Below, piece after piece: positions 20,990 to 32,744 of a stretch of DNA of 64,000 nt. The notes beneath the pieces are model-generated. The model ran no database searches. It was not told the origin of the DNA and saw only the letters and a list, made by a program, of their open reading frames with translations. How positions within the stretch are numbered: position 1 is the stretch's first letter; each line of letters opens with the position of its first letter. This DNA comes from Thereva unica (Eukaryota > Arthropoda > Insecta > Diptera > Therevidae). The stretch spans positions 188,095,112 to 188,159,111 of the forward strand of contig OX465281.1 of the NCBI GenBank assembly GCA_949987705.1. Direction: 5' to 3'. Both the position numbers and the translations under genes were made by a program.

Positions 20990-23900
20990 GTTGAAAAAAT
21001 CATTTAATACCCCAGTTCCTTTCCAATTCTTTTTAATTAATATAACAACACGTCAGACACGAGTACATAAACGGACAGTCGAAATGCTCATTCTCGGCAC
21101 TCGGCAAAAGTATACGATAAATTGGGGCCATGTAACTACTCAAAAAAGAAATCATTTTGGATCGGAAAATATGACTTTCGCTCTTCAACAAAACTCAAAA
21201 CTCACCGCGTGTTTATTGAGAAAAGCATCAAGAATTCTGGTGCTCATATCTTCGAATCTTCGAACAATTTCAAAATTTTTATCAACGCACTGCAATAACA
21301 TGTTTTATTTTCTTTCGATTGTTTTTGTTTTTCGAGCGGTTAAATAACAAAATTTCCCACTAAAATAGAAATCAACTTGCACCGCACCACACACTTAACG
21401 TACAATATACCGACGACCGGCGAGGTCGTTTCGCTTGTATATCGATAATCTTTAATTAGGATAAATCTCAAAGACCATTGTACATTACGAAAATGGTCAA
21501 GTTGCTATAAAGCACAATCAACAATACATTTGGTGCAGATTGTTTTTATCTCAAATTTACCTCCGTATGACCATGTGTACAGCTGAGTTCTTGGCCATTT
21601 AAACCCTTTTATCAAGTTTCGGGATTTGTGAGCCCGTATGTGCTCTTGTTATAAATGGTTAAAAATCATAGGTCCCTTAAATAGCCAAGCGGCCGGGGTT
21701 TGCCCGTTGAAAGGCCATTTTTAATTTTTAGTTCGGGGTCCCCCAGAATGGACACGCCCTCCTTTCAGGGTAAGGCCATTTGAGCCAGTGACGGTTACTC
21801 TTTGGAAGCAAAGGAAGCACTGCTTCCCTTGACCACATAGGCAACTTTATAAAAATAAATTTAAATATATCAAGATTAAAATCTCAATATTTTTCCTCCT
21901 CTGGAAACACTAAGGATGCAATGTTCAGATTTTTTTTTATATAAAATACAATACAATTCAAATTTATCATCTTACTGTAAAGAAAGAGTAAAACCTTAGC
22001 CACAATACGAGTGGTGAGCGACAGAGTGGAGTCTCGCCGCTCTTATCGTGGCCGAGGCCTTACACATTGGGAAGCTGTAATATCGTCAGCTTCTTTGCCA
22101 CAGAAAATCAATGTGAAAACTCCAACACATTCAATTGAATTGAACCCACACTCACGCAAAGGTTTGCGTAAATACGCTACCCTCAGAAGCTGAGGTAAAC
22201 ACAGCTTCTTCGGAACCGAACAGCGGGAATTGACAAGCGAAGATGGAGAAATTTTTTGTATCCACCATATTCTCCTTTTTTCCTTGGCTTCGTTTTCTGG
22301 TAATCTACTCTGGCATCGAGCAATGTTAAATCTAGTCTTAAAATTTGCTTCGAAATTTTGCTTTTGACTCTTCTTAAAATATGAATTTTCGTTTATTTTA
22401 TATTGAGTCAAGAAAAAGAGATCGAAAATAGGTGAAGTTTCTCTTTATCTACTATGGGGTGGAAGGCGAATATAAGCTGATAACTTTGTAGCTTCCATTA
22501 TATTTTTTAAGATTCTCTTTAATGATGAAACCTTTAGAGAATATTTTTATGAATTGAATTTTCGAGTACGGGTTGTCTAAGGCAAGGAGAATGTATTGAT
22601 GGTTGGTGGGTGTTAAGGGGTGGGTTTTATTTTTACCATCTTTTTTTTAAATTTTTAGCAAAATAATGGATTTGTATGAAAAATTAAATGATATCACATT
22701 AGTAGTTGCAATTTTTCAACGGTTTTTTTTGACGCTTTAATTATCAACAGAATCTGAAAAAAGGCCCAAAACGCCTTCTAGCAGCGAAACTATTTCAAAA
22801 AAATTGACGAAAAGGTGCAAAAGTTCACGATTTTCGATTCCATTTTTTTTGTCACTTTTTTTTCATAAAATAACTTTTTTCAAGCATAAAAGAACCTACA
22901 TATATTAAACAATAAGAAAGAACCACATACGAAGCGATGCACAAAATTTATTGGGCAATCAATTTTCAAATTTCAATTTTTCGGACGTAGGTACATGTAA
23001 ATAAGATATTTTGACTTGAAATTTTAATCAGTTACTGTTCACATTTAAAATACAATTTCTGAAAAATCCATAAAAGTTCACTGAAAATATCCGAAGTTAT
23101 AACCAAAAAACTAAAAGTTTTTTAAGTTTTTTTTATGTACAGATAAAAATTTCATATTGTAACCGCTAATAGCCAATATTATGACGAACACCCTTTATTT
23201 TCATAACAATTCCTAATGTTTTGTTTATCTGATTCCACTATACTCGTATGTTATTTTTCAGCTTTTTTAGTTAAAGCCTTCGATACTTTTACTTTTATCG
23301 TTCGCCTAGCGCATTGCTTCCCTTATCCTAAACCTTACGAACCGCCACTGTTTGAGCGCCTGAATATTCAAAACTCGCCCCACGCTCGTAACATGGAAAA
23401 CATAAAAAAGTGAACGAGAAGTCTATACAATCTATTGCAAATTTCTGAAGGCCGATGAGCTCAGCTGGTTGCGAGAGCAGTTTCTCTGCTATGAGATGCG
23501 TAAAAACTTGACCTAGGAACATAATGATCCAGGACAGATTCTAAAATGTATCTTTGCTGAATGAGGGGGTCCCAACTACACCAAGCGATTCATCAATTAA
23601 TTGTGAAGCGATGTCAGAATCCTGGAAAAAAGACATCCTGTGCCCGGCACAAAAAAATGAGATATCGCAGGGTGCAATAATTATCGCTCGTACCGTTGCT
23701 GAATACCGCGTATAAGATATTCTTCGCTGTCCTACAAAAACAGGATTGCCCCGTGCGCTAAAAATAAAATAAGCCAATGGCCTCAGTCCAGGCGAATGAC
23801 GGCAAGCGATAGAAAAATTTCTAGAATTTCAAAACTCAGCGCTTCATAGCCGTCATTCAGCAGTAAGCATAGCTAGAGTAGAACTCTACAAAGAGACGGC

Positions 23901-24370
23901 TGACACGACTATGAAAGTTAACCATGACCAAAATGACAAGCCAAGTAAAAGTATCCGGAAAATTGTCCAGATCAATCAACATCTATAATGGGCTCCGACA
24001 ATGAAACCGTCTGGCCTGCTTCGAATTTAAGCTGGCTTTGAAGAAAGTGAGAGTAGGTACAGTAAATGTGTCCTGAAAAAATTAGTTTCAGTGAGAAAAC
24101 TGCCAAAAGTGTGAAAGTAGTTTTGTTCGTTGAAAAATGATGTGACTAAGCTACCTTGGCGATGGGCATGTGCAACTGTTAGCAGTTTTTTCGAAAACTA
24201 AAAAAACCTGAAAAAAAAATTTTGAAATGCGTTTTTCTCGGTTTGTATGCATTTACAGGAAAATTTAAACAAAAAATGTAGAGGACGTTGCGATCTACAA
24301 TTTTTGTCATTGGCGGGCGCGATGCTGTACAACGAGAAGCGTACACAGTAGGTGGCGCTAAAGTCTCAAA
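20990..24370. other. Long stretch with nothing I can identify
   Basis: Open frames at 20958-21347 plus (129 codons), 22043-22411 minus and 23541-23777 minus show no recognisable domain and are countered by frames on the other strand. A 60-residue frame at 23216-23413 is also unassigned. I see no clean TIR, TSD or tandem repeat. Confidence 0.4.
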
Positions 24371-24374
24371 AAAA

Positions 24375-24512
24375 GTGTTTTTTCCACTTTTTTGTCCTGA
24401 AAATATTTTTTTAACGCAAAACTGTAAATGGAAAAGTTGTTCCTTAGATTATTACCAACAACTTTTATTTAAACATGTTTTTCATATAACTTACCGTTTC
24501 AAAGTTATAGTG
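24375..24512 (+). repeat. Left arm of outer inverted repeat (partner at 28930-29062)
   Basis: TTGTTCCTTAGATTATTACC, then AACAACTTTTATT, and TCATATAACTTACCGTTTC here match the reverse complement of 28930-29062 with high identity. A 40-codon frame in each copy also looks alike when translated (both contain SLDYYQQLLFKH). That similarity follows from the nucleotide match and I do not take it as coding. Confidence 0.8.
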
Positions 24513-25639
24513 CACTGTAGCGCTATATTGCTGTATATATGCATACCCAACAAACAATTTCTCTCTTATAAAGCCCTCCAAGAATTTTATAAGAACTAAA
24601 TTGGCTTTAGCTAAGATATATAACTTTGACAAATTATTCTTCAAGAATTTTTGAAGAGCGTTACTAGCCAGAAAGTGGCGTATGAAATTAATCTTGTGAC
24701 AGCCTGGAAGATTTCTGGAAGAGTTGTTGAAGATACTTATAAGATAGTTGTAAAAACAGATATAAGTACTAACGCTTATAATAGACTTAGCGAGATGTGT
24801 TATGAGAACTCGATCTCTTATAATATCTTTAAGTAAGGATATTACACAACGCCTAAATTTCTCTTGGCCTTGATTTATAAGATTATTATCAGAATTTATT
24901 TTTATAATATTCTTGGATAAGAGCATTTCAGGACACTTTGGAAGCATATGTTCAAGTTCAAATAAGATTGTGTGAGTATTGAAACTATCGTTATATTCAT
25001 TTTCATTTAGGTATAAATAATTTGTACTTATAAAATTCTCTGAAAAGGTTTAAAAAAGTTCAAGCAAATAAAATAATGTCTCCATTATATTCATTATTAA
25101 TTAATTTCGACTTGAATTTAATCAATTGATAATGGGAATTTTGGTGCGAAAGAAATGGCATTGATAAAATATGGTATGATACCTCCAAAAAATACTTATC
25201 GCCCTCAAAATTTTGCGAATAAATCCACATGAAACAATGCGTAAGGAAAATAATTTTTTATTTACTCGTTAGAAAAACATAGGAATATGTTAAAAACTTG
25301 TCCGTGGCAGATAATGTTTTAATAAAAGAATAAATTATTTAAAATCATAGAGTAGCGGATTAAAAAAAAAGCTTTATACTGGGTGATTTTTTTCTTTTTT
25401 CTAATTAATAGGAAAATATGGCGGAATTTTTTGGTTTTGGTTAAAGTCTTTACAAGTCTATTTCACGAACTCATTCTTAATTGTAACCCTTACCAGCCGA
25501 CTAAAATAGCATATTCTTATTAAATTCTATGTCAAGGCTATTATAGAAAGAACTACTTCGCTTTTACCTAAATTCAACTAAATTCAACAAATATTATTAT
25601 AAGAGTTTTACAAAGACAGTTGATAAAGAGTTCCTAAGT

Positions 25640-27160
25640 GAAACTATTACAAGTGCATGATTCCGGAAATCCTACGCCGACCACACGGAGTTATCTAGCT
25701 CGCCGGAGGGGTCGTGGGGGGTGTGGCCGGGCCTGACCGCGGTTGGTTCACCACTTACCTGTGACTAGGAAAATTCATCTTCAGTTCCACTCGTCCTTCG
25801 GGCCTCGCCTGAGCCGTGTCATTGCCATCCGTTTCCCTGACAGCTCACAGTATTGAAGACTATCAGCTTCAGGAAAAGGCACTATTCAAGAAACCCTGAA
25901 AAGAAATGTCACCCGCCCCAACCATTCCACCAAAGAAATCTAAAACATGAATATTGTATTTATAATCATTTTAATGATCCTGTCTATTACAGGCACAATC
26001 AACATGACAAACAACATAAAGAACAATCACCAATTCCGACAATAATTATAGGTCCTTGACAGATATTAAAGAATTTAAATTAAGCGATCAATTGCAACGA
26101 AATTACAATAACATTTGTATAGGTACATTGGTCTGAGGATCAATAAAAAACGCGCAGTATTGGCACCAACACTCCTCGTTTTGTACACACGATATCACAA
26201 ACGATTAGGTCAATTAACAGACGAACAAATTCCCGGAAACAACACAGAAAATAAACAACACAAGATTAAGGAAAATAGTTCTAACAAGGAGCCAAAAAAA
26301 ACAGTTTCCTAAAAAACTTATAAATATGATTAACACGTTAATACTCAATGCTATCAAAATGATTATTTTATCAATAAATGTAAAAAATTAAGGTCTCAAA
26401 AGTGTTTGTTATTAAATTAAAAACTAAAAAAAATGTGGTCGATATGAGTGGACATATTAATAAAAACAAAGAGTTATGTTTTCAACAAAATAACACAAAA
26501 AAACTGGAGGTCCAGCCGCTAATCTTTCTCGCTTGGTAGCCGCCAATTGAACGCTAGTGTTATCTTCTGTGTGGGCAGGGAGGTGATCAGGATTCTTCAA
26601 TTATAGAGCGAATGACCTCCTAACGTCGCGTCGAGTAGCGCACTGTTCAATGTGCCATCGACCGTCAAGATCAATGTTTGCTAAAAATCTTCCTGCTTTC
26701 TGGTCACAACGTTGTTCAGCAGCCTTACGTCGCTAATCATAATTAAAAGTCATGCAAAACTTATACGAAATCCGGGTCTTCCGTCTCACCAAAATTAAAG
26801 CAGAACCCTGTCTTCTTTCTTAGCGCTTCTTAGACTAGTCCTTCATCGAGTTGACCGTCCCAAAAACCAGCTCCGGGTCAAATTTTCCAAACGACTGCAG
26901 TTGACTCGACCAAAATTCAATCACAGAGAAACGATCCTCGGTCTAGCTTCAGAAAAACTTCCAGGTACTCATTTAACGCGCCTCAAGATCAGACTATACT
27001 TTGGGGCTTTCTTTTTTCCAAAAAAATATATTCCAAGCAAACGAGCTCAGATTCAAATTCACAACCAAAAAAAAAAACCTCTGATTCCTTCCCAACTCAT
27101 TTCATTCCCCTTTTTTTTTCAAAAACAAAATCGTCCCCTTTCAAAAAAAATTTTCTCCCG
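25640..27160. other. Interior of the 4.2-kb candidate element, unassigned
   Basis: A G+C-rich island (about 25670-25860) and a second one (about 26505-26900) stand out in the A/T-rich surroundings. They resemble untranslated parts of a retroelement, but I find no gag, pol or LTR pair. Frames at 25853-26059, 26115-26312 and 26901-27176 lack any recognisable motif. Confidence 0.35.
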
Positions 27161-27163
27161 CCT

Positions 27164-28301
27164 CACAGTGGGCTAGATTAGGAAAAAAGTGGACAAAAAT
27201 ATAATGCGTTGTCTTATACATTCGAAATTTTGGCTACATAGGTGTTTCACATCGCTGATCACAAATCCGTTATTAAAACTATCAAAAACATTTTTAATTC
27301 AAATTAATTATTTTAAAATAATCATACATACATTTATAAACTTTACGTATATACATTAAATATAATTCCTTAATCGGAGCCTTCGTCGCTACTAGCGGAC
27401 TCAGATGGTACGATTGCTTTACTTAAGTCCCTGCTAGGCTCTGTGTCGGATGTATGAAGCAACCTCAAAGCTTCGCCAGACAAACTGTTATTACATTTAG
27501 GGTATTTCCGTCCGGCACATGCTCGAAATATAATGGTCGGGTGTGACGAGAAGACGATTGAATACATCCTCCATATTTCCTTGTCTAGAAGTTTTTCTAG
27601 CAAAATGCTCACGATATTTTTTAAAATCTTTGTTACGCGCCTCCTGGGCGTCTTCAGACATTTCACCAAGCGTTAATTAAATGTAATAAATTAAATTTTC
27701 ATACATTTTCGGAAAATTTCACATGGCAACACTGCGTACAAGTTTTAACGTTTTTTCACGAAAGCACGCGATTCACGCCGTACAAAATATGAATTGGCAA
27801 GTTTTGGCACCCAAATCTTTCGAATTCTCATTATATAAAGAATTTCCTACAAAATCGCGTTAAAACTATGCCGGGCGGTAGTGGGCAATAAACTATTTTT
27901 ACAATTTAAGGCTAATAATTTAAAAAAAATTTTTTTTTCGTGGATATTGATCATTCTCTTACATTAGCATGTACTTATTATTATTTAATAACGGTAAAAC
28001 ACATAAAAATTTTCTACATACCTTCAGGATCACTCTCCATTGAACTTAATTAATATTACACAATCAGATATAAAGTTATTGGGATTTAACGTAGGAAGTG
28101 TTTTTGGCGGTGAAGACACATAAATGCAGTTATGTCCAAAGTATCTAACTTCGGAATGCCTCAGATCCGCAGGCTACCCGTCCCATTTTTCGGAAAAACG
28201 TCCAGGGGATCCCTTCTATAAAATAATTCCTATAGAAAAGGGCATTTAAAAAAAATTTTTTTTTGATTTTTGTCCACTTTTTTAGAATCTAGCCCACTGT
28301 G
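27164..28301. mobile_element. Transib-like element with RSS-like ends and perfect 5-bp TSD
   Basis: Both ends start with the heptamer CACAGTG and continue as GGCTAGATT. The inverted repeat runs about 36 bases to GTGGACAAAAAT. The element is flanked by perfect 5-bp duplications CGCCT (27159-27163 and 28302-28306), G+C-rich as expected for Transib. A nonamer-like ACAAAAATA (27193-27201) or ACAAAAATC (reverse of 28265-28273) follows each heptamer at 22 and 21 bases. Inside on the minus strand is a remnant with the RAG1/Transib C-terminal motif. At 1138 bp it is a deletion derivative. Confidence 0.9.
27370..27670 (-). pseudogene. Transib transposase (RAG1-like) C-terminal fragment with the catalytic-Glu motif
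   Basis: The minus frame from about 27670 reads LGEMSEDAQEARNKDFKK, then REHFARKTSR, then MEDVFNRLLVT. This corresponds to the last conserved block of Transib transposases and of the RAG1 core. In RAG1 the equivalent stretch carries the third catalytic acidic residue and a FR..NAR..K.YEMEDV-like pattern. The first frame stops at 27497. After a single-base shift near 27500-27510 the reading continues in a second frame to an acidic tail (SESASSDEGSD) ending at 27370. An in-frame stop lies just upstream of the block, so the first two catalytic Asp residues and the rest of the core are missing. It lies inside an element with matching ends. Confidence 0.8.
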
Positions 28302-28929
28302 CGCCTCCCTGTTTAAAGTTTTCCTTTTTCTCCCCAGTGATTTCAAACTAAATTTCTAAATTTCCCATTACCTACAAGGTGATTTCACAATAAATTTTCC
28401 ACCCAAAATAAATGTTAACACCGACCGTTACAGCACAGCTCTTTAAAAAATTCTTTCTCATAATGTACTTACACAAAACTATGTCAAGACTGTAACCAGA
28501 ATAAGATCTCTTCTGCAAAGACAAACTTACTGTTAAGGGTTTCAAATAAGGCTGCACTCTTCGCGAAAGACTTTATAGCTCAAATAAAACCCAATTCTTG
28601 AGACAGTCAGACCTAAATACGAAATTAGAAGTAACTTTTGGTAAAAGTCTTAATAAAAAATTTATAAGAAACGCCTCTTTGTGAAAAATCTAATAAGAGC
28701 TTTATAAGCCCAATTTCAATGTTTCCAAGAGTCTACTCTTACAAATTGTTAGTTGGGTATACAGCGCAGTCTCACTAAAGGTAATTGTATGGGTCCTAAT
28801 TATTGTTTTTAATGTATCATATCTATTGTGCAGTATCAATAATAATTGATACTGCATAAAACGTGCACCTCAGATGTGTACTCATATTGCGTGCAGCCGA
28901 ATTATTGGAATTTTCATACTATTGCAAGC
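28302..28929. other. Right part of the 4.2-kb candidate element and its flank
   Basis: Contains the right TIR (28743-28757) and several CTTATAA-type words, no gene. A dyad TATTGATACTGC-type hairpin (about 28830-28860) lies outside the right end. Confidence 0.4.
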
Positions 28930-29062
28930 TGCAGTTTCAAAACGGTAAGTTATATGAATAAAATGTTTGAATAAAAGTTGTTGGTAATAATCTAAGGAAC
29001 AACTTTCCCCTTTACAGTTTTGCGTTAAAATAATATTTGCAGGACAAAAAATGGAAAAACAC
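28930..29062 (-). repeat. Right arm of outer inverted repeat (partner at 24375-24512)
   Basis: Reverse-complement match to 24375-24512, covering AAAACGGTAAGTTATATGA, then AGTTGTTGGTAATAATCTAA and CAGTTTTGCGTTAAAA. The two arms are about 4.4 kb apart and point at each other. Confidence 0.8.
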
Positions 29063-29064
29063 TT

Positions 29065-29985
29065 GCTGTAGAACCACACGGCTGTAGAACCTATTTTTCA
29101 ATCGAATTTTTTTGACGTTATCATTGCTTTCTGGGAGTTATTTAGATTACTCCGCCTACCACTCTTTTTTATGGCCAGTTGTTTGGCCTCTCTATTTATT
29201 AAATTTCGCGATATTCCGGTTGTAATGTTCTCGGGCTTTTAGTAACTTTTTAGGCATGTATCCTTTGCGTGACACATTTTTCTGCATTTCGGAATTACGA
29301 CACTGTTGACACTGTTCGTTATTTTCTTTTAACACAATTTCTACATCCACTTGTCTACTTATTCCTAGCAAACTTTGGACAGAACTCTGAACTACGATTA
29401 TCTGCTAATTGCATACTTACCTGCTGGAGTTTGCTCATTATAAACAAATACGTATAATTATTAAAAAAATCAAAATACTAGAAGAAGGACTAAAAACAAT
29501 AAAAGAGAGGCTTTTAAGATATGAAAGTTTATCTTATCCATTAGGCAGGGACTGTGGTTCTTGAAATAAACTCAAGTTCTACAATAAAATTATTGTTGAC
29601 AAGACCTTTTCAACATTGCATATATTTAGGAAAAATAAGTTTTGTTAAAATCCAGGTAAAGGAAGGCATGAGTGCGTACTTAGTTCAGCTTCTTCCTTTG
29701 GTATTGCCCCTCGCCACAGCACGGGTAATAGGTGCTGCATCGGATTCTCGTATGCGAACAAATCGGCAGTCTCTTGTTATTACCGACACGATTCTGCAGA
29801 TCTCGCCATCATTAGGAGGTTGACTAATATTTCCTTATTGTAAACAAGCAGACTCTCAACTCTTGGCGCAGAATGTTAAACTCCGCCACTAGGAATTGCT
29901 AATAAATGTAACTGCATGGTCTCCTCGCTCTGTGTGTATGACACTGCGGTTTCCGTACATTCTGCACTTCTGTGTCACTCTAGAA
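29065..29985. other. No recognisable feature
   Basis: Non-coding. Frames such as 29554-29823 show no motif that I recognise. Confidence 0.5.
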
Positions 29986-29989
29986 AGTT

Positions 29990-30340
29990 ATGCAGTACGT
30001 CCAAGCCAATATAAAAATTTCTGTTTTGATTGTTGTAATATTCGTGGGATTCAAGAGAATTTCTTTTCCCGTCTACTACTATTTGCTCCTGCTATTCTTG
30101 TACTAAGTCAAACCAAAACCGCATTTGATCCTGATTTAGAAAGATATCAGGAGATTGGGTATACCTTAGTGGACAACTTCATGGAAGATAAGCATAGACG
30201 GTTGTATTAGTAATAAAGGCTCTACTGTAGAACTCCATACTCTCTGCAATGGTAACGTAAAAGTAACGAACAGGGTCGTGTCATCAACGAAGTACATATT
30301 TGATTGGCGAGGATTAACAAAATTTCGTTTCAAAGGTTGA
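29990..30340 (+). pseudogene. Non-LTR retrotransposon endonuclease fragment
   Basis: The frame reads NIRGIQENFFSRLLLFAPAI followed by LVLSQTKTAFD. This is the N-terminal part of the APE-type endonuclease of Jockey/CR1-like LINEs (family: NIRG...N, then L.ETK). The catalytic Glu of the SET motif reads Gln here (LSQT). Reading then continues, through a shift near 30200, into STKYIFDWRGLTKFRFKG. No RT follows, so this is an isolated 5' or internal fragment. The plus strand is the sense strand. Confidence 0.6.
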
Positions 30341-30619
30341 GCGATTGATAAAATTTAAGGCGATTCTCAATGCAGTTCTTTAAAGTTAGATCGATACCAA
30401 TTGCTTGATGTTTTGGTAGCAGAGCATGTTGCCATAATATCTCAAAATTCATGGAGGTATTGAGAGCAACCTGACCAGACTAATCAAGGAGATGAATGCT
30501 TCGGTTGAGTGTCTAAAGCTGTACTACTTGTCATGTAATATATGATTGCATTTTAGATAAGATAAGGGGACTCTTTTACTATTAAATGTTTTCATATGTT
30601 CGGCGACCTAGCAAGGAAA

Positions 30620-30985
30620 ATAACTAGCAAGGAATTACTGCAAAGAGGGAAGACAACAAAGAAGGAATGGAAACAACTGAGACCATGCTGGTGATTGGAA
30701 TCGATCCACCGACCTCTGCAGTGGTAGCCTTGACGTCTAGGAAACCAAGACCGGCAAATTTTGTTAGATAGCACAGCTTAATGTGACATGATAGGCAATA
30801 AGACCTATGGGGTGCGACAGCGAGGGAGACCCAACCTCCGCTCAAAGGATGGCATAGACCTGGAGACTTAGCGAATGCCAAACTGGATGACATCGGCTCA
30901 GAATCGGGACCGGTAGAGAGAACAGTTGCGAGAGGCCACGACCGAATCCCGATTGTAGAGCCGTTAAAGAAGACGAAGAAGATAT
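30620..30985 (+). pseudogene. RTE-like LINE ORF C-terminus and 3' end with GAAGAN tail
   Basis: One plus frame ends with RGRPNLRSKDGIDLET, then MPNWMTSAQNRDRWREQLRE, matching the end of RTE-type ORFs (family: RGRP..RW.D.., then A.DR..WR..). An in-frame TAG splits it. The coding is followed by a short GAAGACGAAGAAGAT tail, the simple-repeat 3' end typical of RTE elements. The same type of tail ends the RTE copy at 33.4-35.7 kb. The opposite-strand frame 30624-30893 is a shadow. Confidence 0.65.
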
Positions 30986-30989
30986 AATG

Positions 30990-32565
30990 GGGTGATATTG
31001 CAAAGGATGATCAAAAAAAATTTGAATATCTTTCGGCATTCGAAGAACATCTCAGATTTCAAAGTTACAATCCATCTCGCTCCTGTTCAGCACCCCCTGG
31101 AATCTTGGTAACTTGTTATGGCATACCCTCGAGCATCGCCAAACTGCAAACACAACTTGTTGAAATAACTGTATATTCCTCTCTTCAACATCATCCAGTC
31201 TAATTCCAATACTTAACTTCCCACCATGTCCTAGGCATCTCACAAATAAAGTACATTTCGATTTTTTTCATTATTCCCTTAAGACTCGAAATGAATTCTC
31301 AAAACACTCGCCGAACTTCCCATTCCTGCCACCAAAAAGCGACATTGCTTTCGGGTTACTCAAATCGCACTCCCCAATGACACTCGACTCAATATCTCTC
31401 CACATTAAAGCTGTTCCCACATATGTCAACATTATTTATGATCGAAATTTTTATCCTTGCAAGAAGTTTCCATCTTTTCCTTCGCATTCCATTTGGCCCC
31501 ATCCCGGCTGTCGAAATTCCACAATTGATGATTCCATAAAACATAAGCGCCCACAATATTCATTTATTGTTGAAAAAGGAGAAGAAAATGTTTTATTCGG
31601 CAATAAAAGCGGGGATCCTTCAGAAAGGACATTTAAATTCATGCATCTTGAAAATGCTTCTAAGAAATCGGAAAGCGGTACGTCGCCTGAGTTCTCGCAC
31701 TGATAAGTGTCCTGTTGTGTGTACGGGTTGAAGCCCATGTAACTGTCACGTGTATTTAGCTTTATTGCCAGGAGCCAGGATCCCCAACGGTTGGAGCTAA
31801 ACGTGCAAAACTTTCCAGGATACGTGACTGGCAAGATAAATACTGACGGCCTGTGATATAGACACAGTTCGACACGCAGCCACTGGCTGCTGTAATATAG
31901 TTTTAATAACAGATTGAATAAGAGAGTATATTTGGATATTAATTTGGAGCGTATCGTCTATAACTCAATACTCCATCAACGTTTTCCGCTTAATAAATGC
32001 TTGAAGCCAATGCGACGACGACGGCGGGAGCCTCTTGCTTCTTGCAGGGCGTCCGCTCCCATACCCGGAGTTCCTGGAACAAGTAAATCGATTTTCCTGA
32101 TAGAATTTAAATCTCTAATAAGCAGCATTGACGACACCCGGGTTTGCATTAAAATTCGCCGCCTGTTCCTCTGTTAGGTTGATTGATTGATCTCATTTCC
32201 TGTGCGCCTTTCAATTTTTCCGTTCATCCCTACTTTTCTTGGAAGCGTGGAAATTATGTAAACAAAACGCTTCATCGGCGGATTTAATTCAAATGATGCA
32301 GAGTGGAAAAAGTACTTAGCTCTTATGAGGTACCTAGTATCATAAACACAGAAAGTAATTGCTAATCCAGAAAATCCGACCTAGGTAGCTATAGAACCGG
32401 TGAATGTTCTGTTACGACGGAAGAGTGAAGGTTGCATTTCGTGCCATGGAGTATTCAACTGGAAGCGAATATCGAGGAAAGGGTAAAGAAACCCTGCACA
32501 ATGAGGTGAAGAGATGAAGAGATAAGATCTCCAGCCAAAGATAGTTCTGTGGATATACACGGCGA
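30990..32565. other. No recognisable feature
   Basis: Frames at 31377-31703 plus and 31451-31834 minus overlap on opposite strands; neither has a known motif. I see no repeats that I can define. Confidence 0.45.
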
Positions 32566-32740
32566 AAAACTCAGCTTTTGGAAGGATGTGTTATTTAAAC
32601 ACGTTTAAAGTGTGTCATTGTGACGTCACTACGTCACTTTAAAGAGTGTAAAAAGTTTCGGTAATGTTAATCAAATGGGTGACGTCAAAATAACACACTT
32701 TAAGCGTGTTGAAATAAAACCCTTCCAAAAGCTGAGATTT
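32566..32740. mobile_element. Fold-back MITE, about 175 bp, with about 50-bp inverted arms
   Basis: The left arm (AAACTCAGCTTTTGGAAGG, then TTATTTAAACACG, then TTAAAGTGTGT) is mirrored by the right arm with about 85% identity. Two GTGACGTCA-like palindromes lie in the loop. I could not fix a TSD. There is no coding capacity. Confidence 0.75.
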
Positions 32741-32744
32741 TAAG

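Larger units (their letters stand above)
24546..28757. mobile_element. Possible 4.2-kb DNA transposon, TIR CCCAACWAACAATTT, TA-flanked
   Basis: The left end CCCAACAAACAATTT and right end AAATTGTTAGTTGGG are inverted and each is flanked by TA (24544-24545 and 28758-28759). Next to each end the sequence is rich in CTTATAA / TTATAAG words, as in elements with subterminal repeats. No transposase is recognisable, except that of the separate Transib-like element nested at 27164-28301. It lies between the outer inverted repeat arms at 24375-24512 and 28930-29062. The superfamily is unknown. Confidence 0.5.

Noticed and set aside
20958..21347. 129-codon plus frame as a gene
   Set aside because: It starts inside the CTTGTTCTTG-family repeat and shows no recognisable domain.
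26505..26530. Primer binding site of an LTR retroelement (TGGAGGTCCAGCCGC)
   Set aside because: No LTR pair, no polypurine tract and no gag/pol nearby; the resemblance is too weak.
24288..29079. Two homologous small proteins containing SLDYYQQLLFKH
   Set aside because: The similarity is fully explained by an inverted nucleotide repeat; each frame is short and broken outside the repeat.
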